A stretch of DNA of 8,072 bases from Lachnospiraceae bacterium (lineage in GTDB: Bacteria > Bacillota > Clostridia > Lachnospirales > Lachnospiraceae): contig JAFVAA010000204.1 of NCBI GenBank assembly GCA_017476305.1, forward strand, positions 1-8,072, in the 5' to 3' direction. Under the pieces are notes generated by a model that saw only the letters and a list, made by a program, of their open reading frames with translations, searched no databases and was not told the origin of the DNA. Position numbers and translations under genes: made by a program. Positions 1-7,033 of this stretch are shown piece by piece (position 1 is the stretch's first letter; each line of letters opens with the position of its first letter).

Positions 1-58
1 CTATCACAAGGATATCCTTCCACTTTTGATAAATAACTTCAAAGTCAGAAAAATTCAT
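1..58 (-). CDS. 5' end of an unidentified gene (partial, runs off the window)
   Basis: Nineteen codons are visible, starting at ATG 56-58 and open to the window edge. The peptide begins MNFSDFEVIYQKWKDILVI. A strong ribosome binding site, AGGAGGG at 64-70, lies five bases upstream, so this is very likely a real start. It follows mnmG on the same strand after a 124-bp gap with no convincing terminator. In many Firmicutes the gene here is rsmG (16S rRNA m7G methyltransferase), but I do not see the usual RsmG N-terminal pattern (for example a WN-K-NLT stretch), which would lie further in. The identity is therefore left open. That a gene starts here is well supported; what it encodes is not. Confidence 0.65.
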   Translation of the reverse strand, partial: MNFSDFEVIYQKWKDILVI

Positions 59-182
59 ATAAACCCTCCTCACCGAAACATTTGCTGCTAAGGCATATTT
101 TAAGAAATCATGCAACAAACTCTGTTTATTTTAAAATCTCTCAAATAAGATAAAGCTATTTGGAATTTAGGACTATACTCCC

Positions 183-2192
183 TTATTTCTTAAATTTTTC
201 CAAATAAATCAAAAGCACGGAAATATCTGACGGTGACACCCCGGAAATACGCGAAGCCTGTCCCACAGAAGCCGGACGAAACTGCTTTAGCTTTTGAACC
301 GCCTCCAGACGAAGACTGTACACATCATCATAATCAATATCGTCAGGAATTTTCTTACTTTCCATTTTTTGATACTGCTTCACCTGCCGTTTCTGTCGTT
401 CAATGTAACCTGAATACTTTAGATTAATATTTACCTGCTCTTTCACTTCTGAACTAAGCTCCGGTCGTCCCTCATCAATCTCAGAAAGAATCTCATAAGA
501 AAGCTCCGGACGTTTCGTAAGCTCCTCTAAAGTCGAACCCGACTGTAAAAGCGTACTGCCATGCTTCTCTAAAAAACTCTGGACTCTTTCAGAAGTACCC
601 ACGGTAGTCTCCTTCAAACGAAAAATTTCTTTCTCAATCTGATTTTTCTTTTCACAGAGCTTTTTATAACGCTCCTCCGAAATCAGCCCAATCTCATATC
701 CAATCTCCGTCAACCGAAGATCAGCATTATCCTGCCTTAAAAGCAAACGATACTCTGCTCTGGAAGTCATCATACGATATGGTTCATTCGTTCCCTTCGT
801 AATCAGATCATCAATCAGCACACCAATATAAGCCTGAGAACGATTCAAAATCACAGGATCCTTTCCAGAAACCTTACGGGCAGCATTAATTCCTGCTATG
901 ATTCCCTGAGCAGCCGCCTCCTCATAACCGGAACTTCCATTTGCCTGACCGGCACTAAAAAATCCATCAATGTCCTTAAATTCCAAAGAAGCCTTTAACT
1001 GAACCGGATCAATACAATCATACTCAATCGCATAAGCATGTCTTACAATGTTTGCATGCTCCAGCCCCGGTACTGTGTGATACATTTTCTCTTGTACATC
1101 CTCCGGCAGCGAGCTTGACATTCCACCGATATACATCTCATTTGTATAATTTCCTTCCGGCTCTAAAAAAACCTGATGTCTTTCCCTGTCCGCAAACCGC
1201 ATCACCTTATCCTCTATAGAAGGACAATATCTCGGTCCCGTTCCCTTGATATTTCCGGAATAAAGAGGCGACCTGTCAATATTCTCCCGGATAATCTGAT
1301 GTGTCTCCTCATTCGTATAAGTCAGCCAGCACGAAACCTGTTCTCTCTCCAAATCTGCCGGATGATTTGTAAAGGAAAAGGGTACAATTTTTTCATCCCC
1401 TTTCTGCTCCTGCATTTTTGAAAAATCAACCGTCCTGCCATCCACTCTCGCCGGTGTACCCGTTTTAAAACGACGCACATCGATTCCTAACTTTATCAAA
1501 GAATCCGTCAGATGATTTGCAGCAGAAAGCCCGTTCGGTCCGGTATACTGGCTCACATCCCCATAGATGCATCTGGCTTTCAGATACGTCCCGGTACACA
1601 TCACGACTGCATTGCAGAGATAAATTGCACCGGAAGTCGTCCGAACCCCAATCACCTTCATTTTTCTTGATTCTTCTGATTTTCCGAACTCTTCTGATAT
1701 CATTTTCTCAGAATATAATTCATCCAATTTACATTCAATTTCTTTTAAATCAGAAAAATCCAGATTTTCAAAAGAGGAAATATCACTCTCATCAGAAACC
1801 GCTAAAACCTCAGCAACCTCCCCCTGCTTCAAAGTCAGATTCTCCGTATTTTCTAAAACCCTTCTCATCGCCTGGCTGTAATCCTTTTTATCTGCCTGTG
1901 CCCGGAGCGAATGTACGGCAGGGCCTTTTGACAGATTCAGCATCTTTGACTGAATAAAGGTTTTATCAATGTTTTTTCCCATCTCACCGCCAAGCGCATC
2001 GACTTCACGCACCAAATGTCCCTTCGAACTGCCTCCCACATTCGGATTACATGGCATCATTGCCACACTGTCAATACTTACCGTAAAAATCAAAGTCTTC
2101 ATCCCGAGTCTCGCAGCCGCAAGTGCAGCCTCACACCCGGCATGACCTGCCCCGATCACAATAACATCATAACCTTCATATACAAAAGACAT
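183..2192 (-). CDS. mnmG: tRNA uridine-5-carboxymethylaminomethyl modification enzyme MnmG (GidA)
   Basis: FAD-dependent subunit that works with MnmE to place the carboxymethylaminomethyl (or aminomethyl) group on C5 of wobble U34 in certain tRNAs, using methylene-tetrahydrofolate and glycine or ammonium. It is a soluble cytoplasmic enzyme. Visible hallmarks are the Rossmann FAD motif GAGHAG (residues 14-19), [16 protein letters not shown] (48-63), RYCPSIEDK (C323) and the C-terminal [18 protein letters not shown]48 and C323 correspond to the two conserved cysteines (C47 and C277 in E. coli numbering, from memory). The start is ATG 2190-2192, because GGAGG at 2199-2203 lies six bases upstream and family homology begins there; an in-frame extension to 2261 has no such support. 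At 669 residues it is longer than the usual 620-650, owing to an acidic insertion at about residues 133-178. It follows mnmE after a 163-bp AT-rich gap, where I see only a 7-bp inverted repeat (2261-2267/2283-2289) and no clear promoter or terminator, so co-transcription is likely. Confidence 0.97.
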   Translation of the reverse strand: MSFVYEGYDVIVIGAGHAGCEAALAAARLGMKTLIFTVSIDSVAMMPCNPNVGGSSKGHLVREVDALGGEMGKNIDKTFIQSKMLNLSKGPAVHSLRAQADKKDYSQAMRRVLENTENLTLKQGEVAEVLAVSDESDISSFENLDFSDLKEIECKLDELYSEKMISEEFGKSEESRKMKVIGVRTTSGAIYLCNAVVMCTGTYLKARCIYGDVSQYTGPNGLSAANHLTDSLIKLGIDVRRFKTGTPARVDGRTVDFSKMQEQKGDEKIVPFSFTNHPADLEREQVSCWLTYTNEETHQIIRENIDRSPLYSGNIKGTGPRYCPSIEDKVMRFADRERHQVFLEPEGNYTNEMYIGGMSSSLPEDVQEKMYHTVPGLEHANIVRHAYAIEYDCIDPVQLKASLEFKDIDGFFSAGQANGSSGYEEAAAQGIIAGINAARKVSGKDPVILNRSQAYIGVLIDDLITKGTNEPYRMMTSRAEYRLLLRQDNADLRLTEIGYEIGLISEERYKKLCEKKNQIEKEIFRLKETTVGTSERVQSFLEKHGSTLLQSGSTLEELTKRPELSYEILSEIDEGRPELSSEVKEQVNINLKYSGYIERQKRQVKQYQKMESKKIPDDIDYDDVYSLRLEAVQKLKQFRPASVGQASRISGVSPSDISVLLIYLEKFKK

Positions 2193-2355
2193 AACCTTCC
2201 TCCATCTAAAACACTCTAAATTAACATTCAAAAAATTCCAAAAATTACCGGTACTATTCACAGCAAATAATCTGCAAATATTTTTGCTGATGAGTATAAA
2301 ATAAAATTTTTATAGAATCATATAAAATTAAATTGACTATAAATAAGAAAAGCAA

Positions 2356-3774
2356 TCACTTTCCCATACAAAATTCCTCAAATATCTTATTCACCAAATC
2401 CTCTGAAGCAGTCTCTCCACTGATCAACCCCAAACTGCTATAAGCATCCATCAGATCTACCATCAAAACATCCTCCGGCATCCCATCCTGAATCGCACAT
2501 AAAACCTGGTTAAGACTTTCCTGTGCATGCTCCACTGCTTCCTTATGACGCAGATTCGTCAGATACACCTGATCATTATAGGAAATATCCCCCTGTAAAA
2601 ATAACTCCGTAATATACTCCTCTAGCTCATAAAGTCCCAGACCTTCCTTTGCCGAAAAAGTAATCTGTTTCCAGCCAAGCATATCAAATAATTCAGAATT
2701 CATAGAAGCATCTGTCTCCAAATCTGATTTATTCAAAAGAATCACACCCTTTTTATTCTTTAAAAGAGAAATAATCTCCTCATCTTCCCGATTAAAATGA
2801 TCTAAGATATCGACAACATAAATTACAAAATCTGCCTGATTCAAATAATCCACAGCTTTTTTCACACCTATGGATTCTACCGTATCCTCCGTTTCATGAA
2901 TCCCTGCAGTATCCACCAGATTTAAGACCAGATCTCCCAGACGAAAAGACTCCTCTAAAATATCTCTGGTCGTTCCCGCCACATTCGTTACAATCGCGCG
3001 CTCCTCATCTAAAAGAAGATTCATCAAAGAAGACTTTCCCGCATTTGGCTTTCCTACAATCACCGTCTGGATTCCCTCTGACCACATTCTTCCATTATCA
3101 AAATTTTTCAAAAGCTTTTCTAATCTTAGCAGCTGTTCCCCTATAACCTTTTCCAGTTTTTCCGAATACCCATCTAAAGAATAATGCTCCGGATCATCCA
3201 AAGCCGCCTCAATCTCCCCCATATGATATAAAAGGGCTTCCCTGATTTCTCCGATATATCTGGACAAACTTCCCTCTAACTGCTTAACTGCAGTATCCAA
3301 AGCGAATTCACTTTTTGAAGAAATCATTTTCATCACAGCTTCTGCCTGTGACAGGTCCATCCTTCCATGTAAAAATGCACGCTTCGTAAACTCTCCCGGT
3401 TCCGCCAGACGAACACCTGCAGAAAGTAAACATTTTAAAATTTTCTGTAAAACCAAAGCTCCTCCATGTGAATCAATTTCAATCACATCTTCACGGGTAT
3501 AGCTTCTCGGAGATTTCATCAAAAGTACAATCACTTCATCAATGACTTCTGATTTTTCATTCACAATAAAACCATATTGAATCGTATGGGAATCTTTTTT
3601 CAAAAAATATTCCTCATCCCACTCTTTCTCCTCTTTTTCTGAAAAAGAATCCAGATATTTTTTTGTACGAAAAATCCTGCCCACAGCAAAAAAAGCATCC
3701 GGTCCACTCACTCTGATAATTCCTATACCACCGCCCATGCCGCTGGCAATTCCCGCAATCGTATCTCCTTCCAT
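2356..3774 (-). CDS. mnmE: tRNA modification GTPase MnmE (TrmE)
   Basis: GTPase partner of MnmG in cmnm5U34 formation on tRNA. It dimerises in a potassium-dependent, GTP-driven way and carries the folate-binding N-terminal domain. In order, the protein has an N-terminal domain (MEGDTIAGIA..., about 1-120, with PGEFTKRAF at 126-134), a helical domain, and an inserted G domain with G1 GKPNAGKS (241-248), G2 GTTRD (267-271), G3 DTAG (288-291), G4 NKSD (348-351) and G5 SAK (374-376). The helical domain then resumes and ends in CMGK (469-472), the conserved C-terminal cysteine motif. Length 472 is close to the family norm of about 450-460. The usual CHGG or GHGG element reads DSHGG (101-105), which keeps the histidine and glycines. 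ATG 3772-3774 is preceded by AAGGAG (3781-3786) at six bases. It lies downstream of the jag terminator, so it needs its own promoter; none in the spacer is convincing. Confidence 0.97.
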   Translation of the reverse strand: MEGDTIAGIASGMGGGIGIIRVSGPDAFFAVGRIFRTKKYLDSFSEKEEKEWDEEYFLKKDSHTIQYGFIVNEKSEVIDEVIVLLMKSPRSYTREDVIEIDSHGGALVLQKILKCLLSAGVRLAEPGEFTKRAFLHGRMDLSQAEAVMKMISSKSEFALDTAVKQLEGSLSRYIGEIREALLYHMGEIEAALDDPEHYSLDGYSEKLEKVIGEQLLRLEKLLKNFDNGRMWSEGIQTVIVGKPNAGKSSLMNLLLDEERAIVTNVAGTTRDILEESFRLGDLVLNLVDTAGIHETEDTVESIGVKKAVDYLNQADFVIYVVDILDHFNREDEEIISLLKNKKGVILLNKSDLETDASMNSELFDMLGWKQITFSAKEGLGLYELEEYITELFLQGDISYNDQVYLTNLRHKEAVEHAQESLNQVLCAIQDGMPEDVLMVDLMDAYSSLGLISGETASEDLVNKIFEEFCMGK

Positions 3775-3803
3775 AAAAATCTCCTTCTATTATTTATCTC
3801 AGA

Positions 3804-3867
3804 ACAAAGTGGGCAAGCCCACTTTACCCCCCATCCCTTTCCTCATGAGGGGCTTGCATCACTTTGT
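3804..3867. repeat. compound inverted repeat with two alternative foldings
   Basis: ACAAAGTG (3804-3811) is the reverse complement of CACTTTGT (3860-3867), and GCAAGCCC (3813-3820) is the reverse complement of GGGCTTGC (3850-3857). Together they give a 16-bp interrupted stem. The left half also forms its own perfect hairpin, AAAGTGGGC-AA-GCCCACTTT (3806-3825), which would exclude the long stem. A perfect 10-bp palindrome, CCTCATGAGG (3841-3850), lies inside. There is no T-tract, so it is not an intrinsic terminator. It could be an RNA structure in the mnmE leader or a dispersed palindromic element; the sequence alone does not decide. Confidence 0.75.
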
Positions 3868-3920
3868 GTGCCAGCTGTATGCTGCGTAGCAACTAATATC
3901 ATTATGCAGCTGTGCACAAA
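3863..3920. repeat. branched inverted repeat overlapping the previous one
   Basis: TTTGTG (3863-3868) pairs with CACAAA (3915-3920), and CAGCTG (3872-3877) pairs with CAGCTG (3907-3912) across a small 3x2 internal loop. The inner loop contains a short hairpin, TGCT-GCGT-AGCA (3880-3891). The outer arm shares bases 3863-3867 with the right arm of the preceding element, so the two structures compete for the same bases. No reading frame or RNA gene family was recognised. Confidence 0.6.
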
Positions 3921-3923
3921 CTA

Positions 3924-3966
3924 TTTTTTACTTTATAGGAAACTTCCTTTCCTATAAAGTAAAAAA
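3924..3966. repeat. perfect 19-bp inverted repeat with 5-base loop
   Basis: The left arm (3924-3942) starts TTTTTTACTTTATAGG and the right arm (3948-3966) is its exact complement, ending AAAAAA; the loop is CTTCC. On either strand the T-run is on the 5' arm and the A-run on the 3' arm, the opposite polarity to an intrinsic terminator. The A-run at 3961-3966 also supplies, on the minus strand, the T-tract of the adjacent jag terminator. The perfect arms suggest selection or recent origin. Confidence 0.85.
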
Positions 3967-3987
3967 GGGACTGTAAACCAGCCCCTT
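3961..3987 (-). terminator. intrinsic terminator downstream of jag
   Basis: Read on the minus strand, AAGGGGCTG pairs with CAGTCCCTT (nine pairs, one G-T wobble) around the loop GTTTA, and the stem runs directly into TTTTTT (3966-3961). This is a classic Rho-independent terminator about 40 bases after the jag stop codon. It is inferred to end the rpmH-rnpA-yidD-yidC-jag transcription unit and to separate it from mnmE-mnmG. Confidence 0.88.
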
Positions 3988-4005
3988 ACCTCTTCAAGCA
4001 TTATT

Positions 4006-4023
4006 GTTACTATTCATAGTAAC
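4006..4023. repeat. short inverted repeat just after the jag stop
   Basis: GTTACTAT (4006-4013) and ATAGTAAC (4016-4023) are exact complements separated by TC. It lies three bases beyond the jag stop codon and 19 bases before the terminator stem. It could form a 3'-UTR stem protecting the mRNA end, but the two-base loop suggests that, as RNA, one or two pairs would open. Confidence 0.6.
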
Positions 4024-4026
4024 GCA

Positions 4027-4875
4027 TTATTCATTCACAAAATCAGAAAAATCTGCAGTATTCACATTGGCATCCTGATAGCCTGTCTCTGCATTTTCCT
4101 CATAGGAATCAGATGACTCATAATGATTATTATAATCACCATTATTATAATCCCTGCGATGATTATTTCCGCGATAGGATTTCCGATATCCATTTCTCCC
4201 ATAAGAAGATTTTCCCTTCGAGTATCTGCCTCTGCCATATCCGGAATCCATTCCAGGTTTCGGTGCGATTACAACCTTACGATATGGTTCCTCCCCTTCG
4301 CTATGCGTCTCCACATAACGATCCTTCTGCAGAGTAGAATGAATCACTCTTCTCTCATAAGGATTCATCGGCTCTAAATAAACCGGCTTGTGGATCCTCT
4401 TAACCTTCTGTGCCAGATTTCTGGCTAAATTCTCTAAAGTTTCCTTTCTTCTCTTCCGATAATTTTCAGTATCGAGCTTCACTTTAATATAACTCTCAGA
4501 ATTTCGATTCACGACCAGGCTGATCAAATACTGCAGAGAATCCAGAGTAATGCCCCTCTTCCCAATCAAAATCCCCATCTCATCTCCGGAAAGATCAACT
4601 GATAAAGTCTGTTCCTCCTCACTATAAACCGTTTCCACATCGACTGTCATATTCATTGCATCAAACACTTTTCTCAAAAAATCCTTCGCCACTTCATCTA
4701 AAGACATTTTCAAACGGGCACGGATCACTGCCGGTTTATTCATCAGTCCAAACAATTTTGAAGATGGCTCTTCAATCACCTCGTATTCTACATTATCACT
4801 AGAAGCATTAAATTCAATCGAAGCATTTGTAAGCGCCTCACTTACAGTTTTTGCCGTAAACTCTTTCCATTCCAT
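4027..4875 (-). CDS. jag: Jag/KhpB-type RNA-binding protein (Jag-N, KH and R3H domains) with long disordered tail
   Basis: Cytoplasmic single-stranded nucleic-acid-binding protein. In other Firmicutes it is encoded next to YidC and linked to cell-envelope and cell-division control (KhpB/EloR in streptococci). Domains in order are Jag_N (1-about 55, with LFGLMNKPAVIRAR at 41-54), a KH domain with the IGKRG loop (104-108), and R3H with RRVIH giving R175-x3-H179. From about residue 208 a tail of about 75 residues is rich in Gly, Tyr, Arg, Asn and Ser, then acidic towards the end (FSDFVNE). The Bacillus homologue, about 208 residues, ends near where this tail begins. ATG 4873-4875 follows GAGGAGGAG (4882-4890) at six bases. 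It lies 77 bp after yidC; a TATAAT (4908-4913, minus) in that gap has no good -35 partner, so transcription is mainly expected from upstream. Confidence 0.95.
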   Translation of the reverse strand: MEWKEFTAKTVSEALTNASIEFNASSDNVEYEVIEEPSSKLFGLMNKPAVIRARLKMSLDEVAKDFLRKVFDAMNMTVDVETVYSEEEQTLSVDLSGDEMGILIGKRGITLDSLQYLISLVVNRNSESYIKVKLDTENYRKRRKETLENLARNLAQKVKRIHKPVYLEPMNPYERRVIHSTLQKDRYVETHSEGEEPYRKVVIAPKPGMDSGYGRGRYSKGKSSYGRNGYRKSYRGNNHRRDYNNGDYNNHYESSDSYEENAETGYQDANVNTADFSDFVNE

Positions 4876-4952
4876 GATAAACTCCTCCTCGTGTTACACA
4901 CACATCCATTATAAATTGTAGCAAAAAAATCCCTATCCATTTTACAATACAC

Positions 4953-6230
4953 TTATTTATTATTCTCATCCCGTCTTAGCATATTCGCATATGCTGCTAT
5001 ACTGCCTTCCTTATACTTTTTACTTCCCTGATAAGAAGTATGATGATCCGATTTCTTAACACTTTTTGCCGCTTCAGAAGCAGACATTTTCTTTTCTCCC
5101 TTCGAAGAATCAGAACTGTTATTCCCATTCACAGAAGACTTATTTTTTACAGATGGAGAAGGGCTTGTTTTCACACCCAGCTTTTCCATACGAACTCTGT
5201 TCTTTTCCACATTTTTCGCCACCATCTCATCCATATCAATATGATTAAAATAAATATTAATACCAATGGACTGTAAAATACGAAAAACATTACCAGTCAC
5301 CCAATAAATACCAACACCGATTGGAAACATGAAACACATTGCACCGGTTACGAAAGGCATAACGTTGTTCATCGTTTTCATCGAATTTCCCATGGCATTG
5401 TCCTGATTCATCGCAGACTGATCCGTACCTGCCATACTGACCTTCGTGCTGATAAACTGTGTCACCACAGATAGGATCGGAATAATCACACTCACACTTT
5501 TCAGACTTGGACTGTTTGCAATATTTAATCCCAAAAAGTAATTGATATGCTTTGACTTTTCTCTTACCGCCAAAATCTCATCGGAAAGTGCACTGTATTT
5601 CGATACATCCTTTAGCTTGTCCCATGCATCCGAACCATACTGCCCTAAAATATCCACATAATAGTTAATATCCTTTGCATGATCTCCTGCAGCATTCTTT
5701 ACTGCATCCGTCACTACATAAGTATTCGCAGTCAGATACTTGGAAAGCTCTTTTACCGTAGCACCCGCATCCCGTAAATGTTCTGCCAGACCCGCATAAA
5801 TATCATAGACCTGTCCAACATAAGCAGGTACATTATAAATAACACGATAAAGAGCAAACAAAATAGGAAATGTAATCAAAAGCGGAAGACAGCCACTCGC
5901 AGGACTTACTCCGTATCTTTTATATACAGCCTGCGTTTCCATCGACATCATCTGCTGTGACTGCTGATCCTTTTTGTTTTTATATTTTTTTTGTATCTCC
6001 TGTAATTCAGGATTCATAATAGCAGACATCTTTGAAAACTTCTGCTGTTTTATCTGCAATGGAATCATCAGACCATTTACAATAAATGTAAATAAAATCA
6101 GACAAATTCCCGTATTCTGAATGCCAATCAAAGAAAGAACATAGTAAATGCCCTCTAAAATCTTTCCTAAAAGCCTGGCAATCGGTCCTAATAATGCTCC
6201 CTGGTAAGTAGTTAAAAACGCATCCATCAT
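4953..6230 (-). CDS. yidC: YidC/Oxa1-family membrane protein insertase
   Basis: Polytopic membrane insertase that inserts proteins co-translationally, alone or with SecYEG. An amphipathic N-terminal helix (1-30) leads to TM1 (about 38-57). A cytoplasmic helical hairpin follows, with KQQKFSKMSAIMNPELQEIQ (61-80). TM2 is about 113-133, an extracytoplasmic loop about 135-243, TM3 about 243-262, and TM4-TM5 about 289-328. The tail (about 338-425) is Lys/Ser/Asn-rich and basic, suited to ribosome contact. The protein has 425 residues against about 260 for Bacillus SpoIIIJ, due to the long loop and tail. No lipobox cysteine is seen. The position of the conserved groove arginine in TM1 is N52 (FIVNGLMIPL). 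Two start codons are adjacent: AAGGA (6233-6237) is only two bases from the ATG at 6228-6230 but five from the ATG at 6225-6227, so the second may be the true start (424 residues). Confidence 0.96.
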   Translation of the reverse strand: MMDAFLTTYQGALLGPIARLLGKILEGIYYVLSLIGIQNTGICLILFTFIVNGLMIPLQIKQQKFSKMSAIMNPELQEIQKKYKNKKDQQSQQMMSMETQAVYKRYGVSPASGCLPLLITFPILFALYRVIYNVPAYVGQVYDIYAGLAEHLRDAGATVKELSKYLTANTYVVTDAVKNAAGDHAKDINYYVDILGQYGSDAWDKLKDVSKYSALSDEILAVREKSKHINYFLGLNIANSPSLKSVSVIIPILSVVTQFISTKVSMAGTDQSAMNQDNAMGNSMKTMNNVMPFVTGAMCFMFPIGVGIYWVTGNVFRILQSIGINIYFNHIDMDEMVAKNVEKNRVRMEKLGVKTSPSPSVKNKSSVNGNNSSDSSKGEKKMSASEAAKSVKKSDHHTSYQGSKKYKEGSIAAYANMLRRDENNK

Positions 6231-6304
6231 AATCCTTCACATTCCTCGCCATATTCTCATAGTAAACAAATTAAGTGCTTATACTTTCATTCATTTACTT
6301 ACAC

Positions 6305-6346
6305 CGGATGAACGCCGCAAAGCGGTATATTACCTATATTCATCCG
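6305..6346. repeat. nested inverted repeat between yidD and yidC
   Basis: The outer arms CGGATGAA (6305-6312) and TTCATCCG (6339-6346) are perfect complements. Inside, CCGC-AAA-GCGG (6315-6325) and GGTA-TAT-TACC (6324-6334) are two overlapping hairpins that cannot form together. It sits eight bases past the yidD stop and about 75 bases before the yidC start. No T-tract follows on the minus strand, so it is not a typical terminator. It may be an mRNA processing or stability element within the operon, or a dispersed palindromic repeat. Confidence 0.75.
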
Positions 6347-6353
6347 TGCACAT

Positions 6354-6566
6354 TCATGGCACAGGATCATATCCCCCTTTCGCAAAAGGATGACATCTTA
6401 AAATTCTTTTGACAGCCAAAAAGCTCCCTTTAAAAAAACCGTACTTATTAAGTGCCTCAACTGCATACTGTGAACAGGTAGGCGTATAAATACAGGCGGG
6501 TCTTCTTTTTAAGGGAGACAAATATTTACGATATAAATTTATTAAAAAAATCATTATATTTTTCAT
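6354..6566 (-). CDS. yidD: membrane protein insertion efficiency factor YidD
   Basis: Small membrane-associated protein that helps YidC-dependent insertion. It has 70 residues, a typical length. It opens with a short amphipathic/hydrophobic helix ([18 protein letters not shown]), continues with the signature [15 protein letters not shown] (C25, C31) and ends with [13 protein letters not shown], the family's diagnostic C-terminus. The start is ATG 6564-6566 because GGAG at 6574-6577 lies seven bases upstream and family homology begins there; a longer in-frame reading to 6662 would overlap rnpA and is not supported. It lies 49 bp downstream of rnpA and upstream of yidC, the usual arrangement. 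Confidence 0.96.
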   Translation of the reverse strand: MKNIMIFLINLYRKYLSPLKRRPACIYTPTCSQYAVEALNKYGFFKGSFLAVKRILRCHPFAKGGYDPVP

Positions 6567-6615
6567 ATAATATCTCCATGAAAAAAATCCATACGTCAAA
6601 AACACGATTTTTTCT

Positions 6616-6948
6616 TCATTTCTTAATAATATGATGCAGCTTTCCCAAATGCAGCACTGCACTTTCTATCTCCGAATACTTTCTTCCTTTAGCTGTCTTT
6701 CTGGCAACAAATACAATGTCATAACCTTTTTCAAACAAATTTAAATTCAAACGAATACTTTCTCTGATCAATCTGGTAACCCTATGCCTCACTACACTGT
6801 TTCCGACTTTTTTGCTAACAGTAATTCCGAATTTATTTTGTTCTGTCCCATTCGACAGAATATACATAATTAAATACTTATTCGCATAGGACTTTCCCTG
6901 ACGATATACTTGTAAAAAATTCTCATTTTTCTTAATAGAATCAAACAC
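6616..6948 (-). CDS. rnpA: ribonuclease P protein component
   Basis: Protein cofactor of RNase P. It binds the catalytic RNA and the 5' leader of precursor tRNA to help mature tRNA 5' ends. It has 110 residues, normal for the family. Visible features are the N-terminal [19 protein letters not shown] (9-27), [20 protein letters not shown] (40-59) and the C-terminal [20 protein letters not shown]. The RNR signature reads R54-H55-R56. The start codon is GTG (6946-6948), supported by AGAGGG at 6955-6960 six bases upstream and by the absence of another in-frame start nearby. It lies 83 bp after rpmH. In many bacteria rpmH yields far more product than rnpA, which fits the weak start codon and the possible attenuator upstream. 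Confidence 0.96.
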   Translation of the reverse strand: MFDSIKKNENFLQVYRQGKSYANKYLIMYILSNGTEQNKFGITVSKKVGNSVVRHRVTRLIRESIRLNLNLFEKGYDIVFVARKTAKGRKYSEIESAVLHLGKLHHIIKK

Positions 6949-7010
6949 CGCTATCCCTCTGTCAAATCATTTCAATACATGCAAATGACACAAGAAAAGA
7001 AAAATAGAAG

Positions 7011-7033
7011 AAAAGGCCACATAAATGCGACCT
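7011..7033 (-). terminator. possible weak terminator/attenuator between rpmH and rnpA
   Basis: On the minus strand AGGTCGC (7033-7027) pairs with GTGGCCT (7020-7014), seven pairs including two G-T wobbles, around ATTTAT. TTTCTTCTATTTTTC follows. The stem overlaps the rpmH stop codon (7032-7034). The weak stem and broken T-tract suggest partial termination, which would lower rnpA output relative to rpmH. This is inference from structure only. Confidence 0.4.

Noticed and set aside
2193..2261. N-terminal extension of MnmG to an upstream ATG
   Set aside because: It adds 23 residues before the FAD-binding start, has no good RBS, and covers the strong RBS of the ATG at 2190-2192.
2261..2314. Small inverted repeats in the mnmE-mnmG gap as a terminator
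   Set aside because: The 7-bp repeat at 2261-2289 has a 15-base loop and no T-tract; the other (2295-2314) is pure A/T and unstable.
4113..4377. Plus-strand open frames opposite jag, and similar ones opposite mnmG and yidC
   Set aside because: They are low-complexity shadows of the real genes (for example runs of Ile from the Asn/Tyr-rich tail), without suitable RBS or family resemblance.
4908..4913. TATAAT (minus strand) in the yidC-jag gap as a jag promoter
   Set aside because: The hexamer is perfect but no acceptable -35 lies 16-18 bases upstream; AT-rich DNA gives such matches by chance.
6007..6252. Overlapping 81-codon open frame on the minus strand inside yidC
   Set aside because: It lies out of frame within the start of yidC, shows no domain pattern, and yidC fits its family fully.
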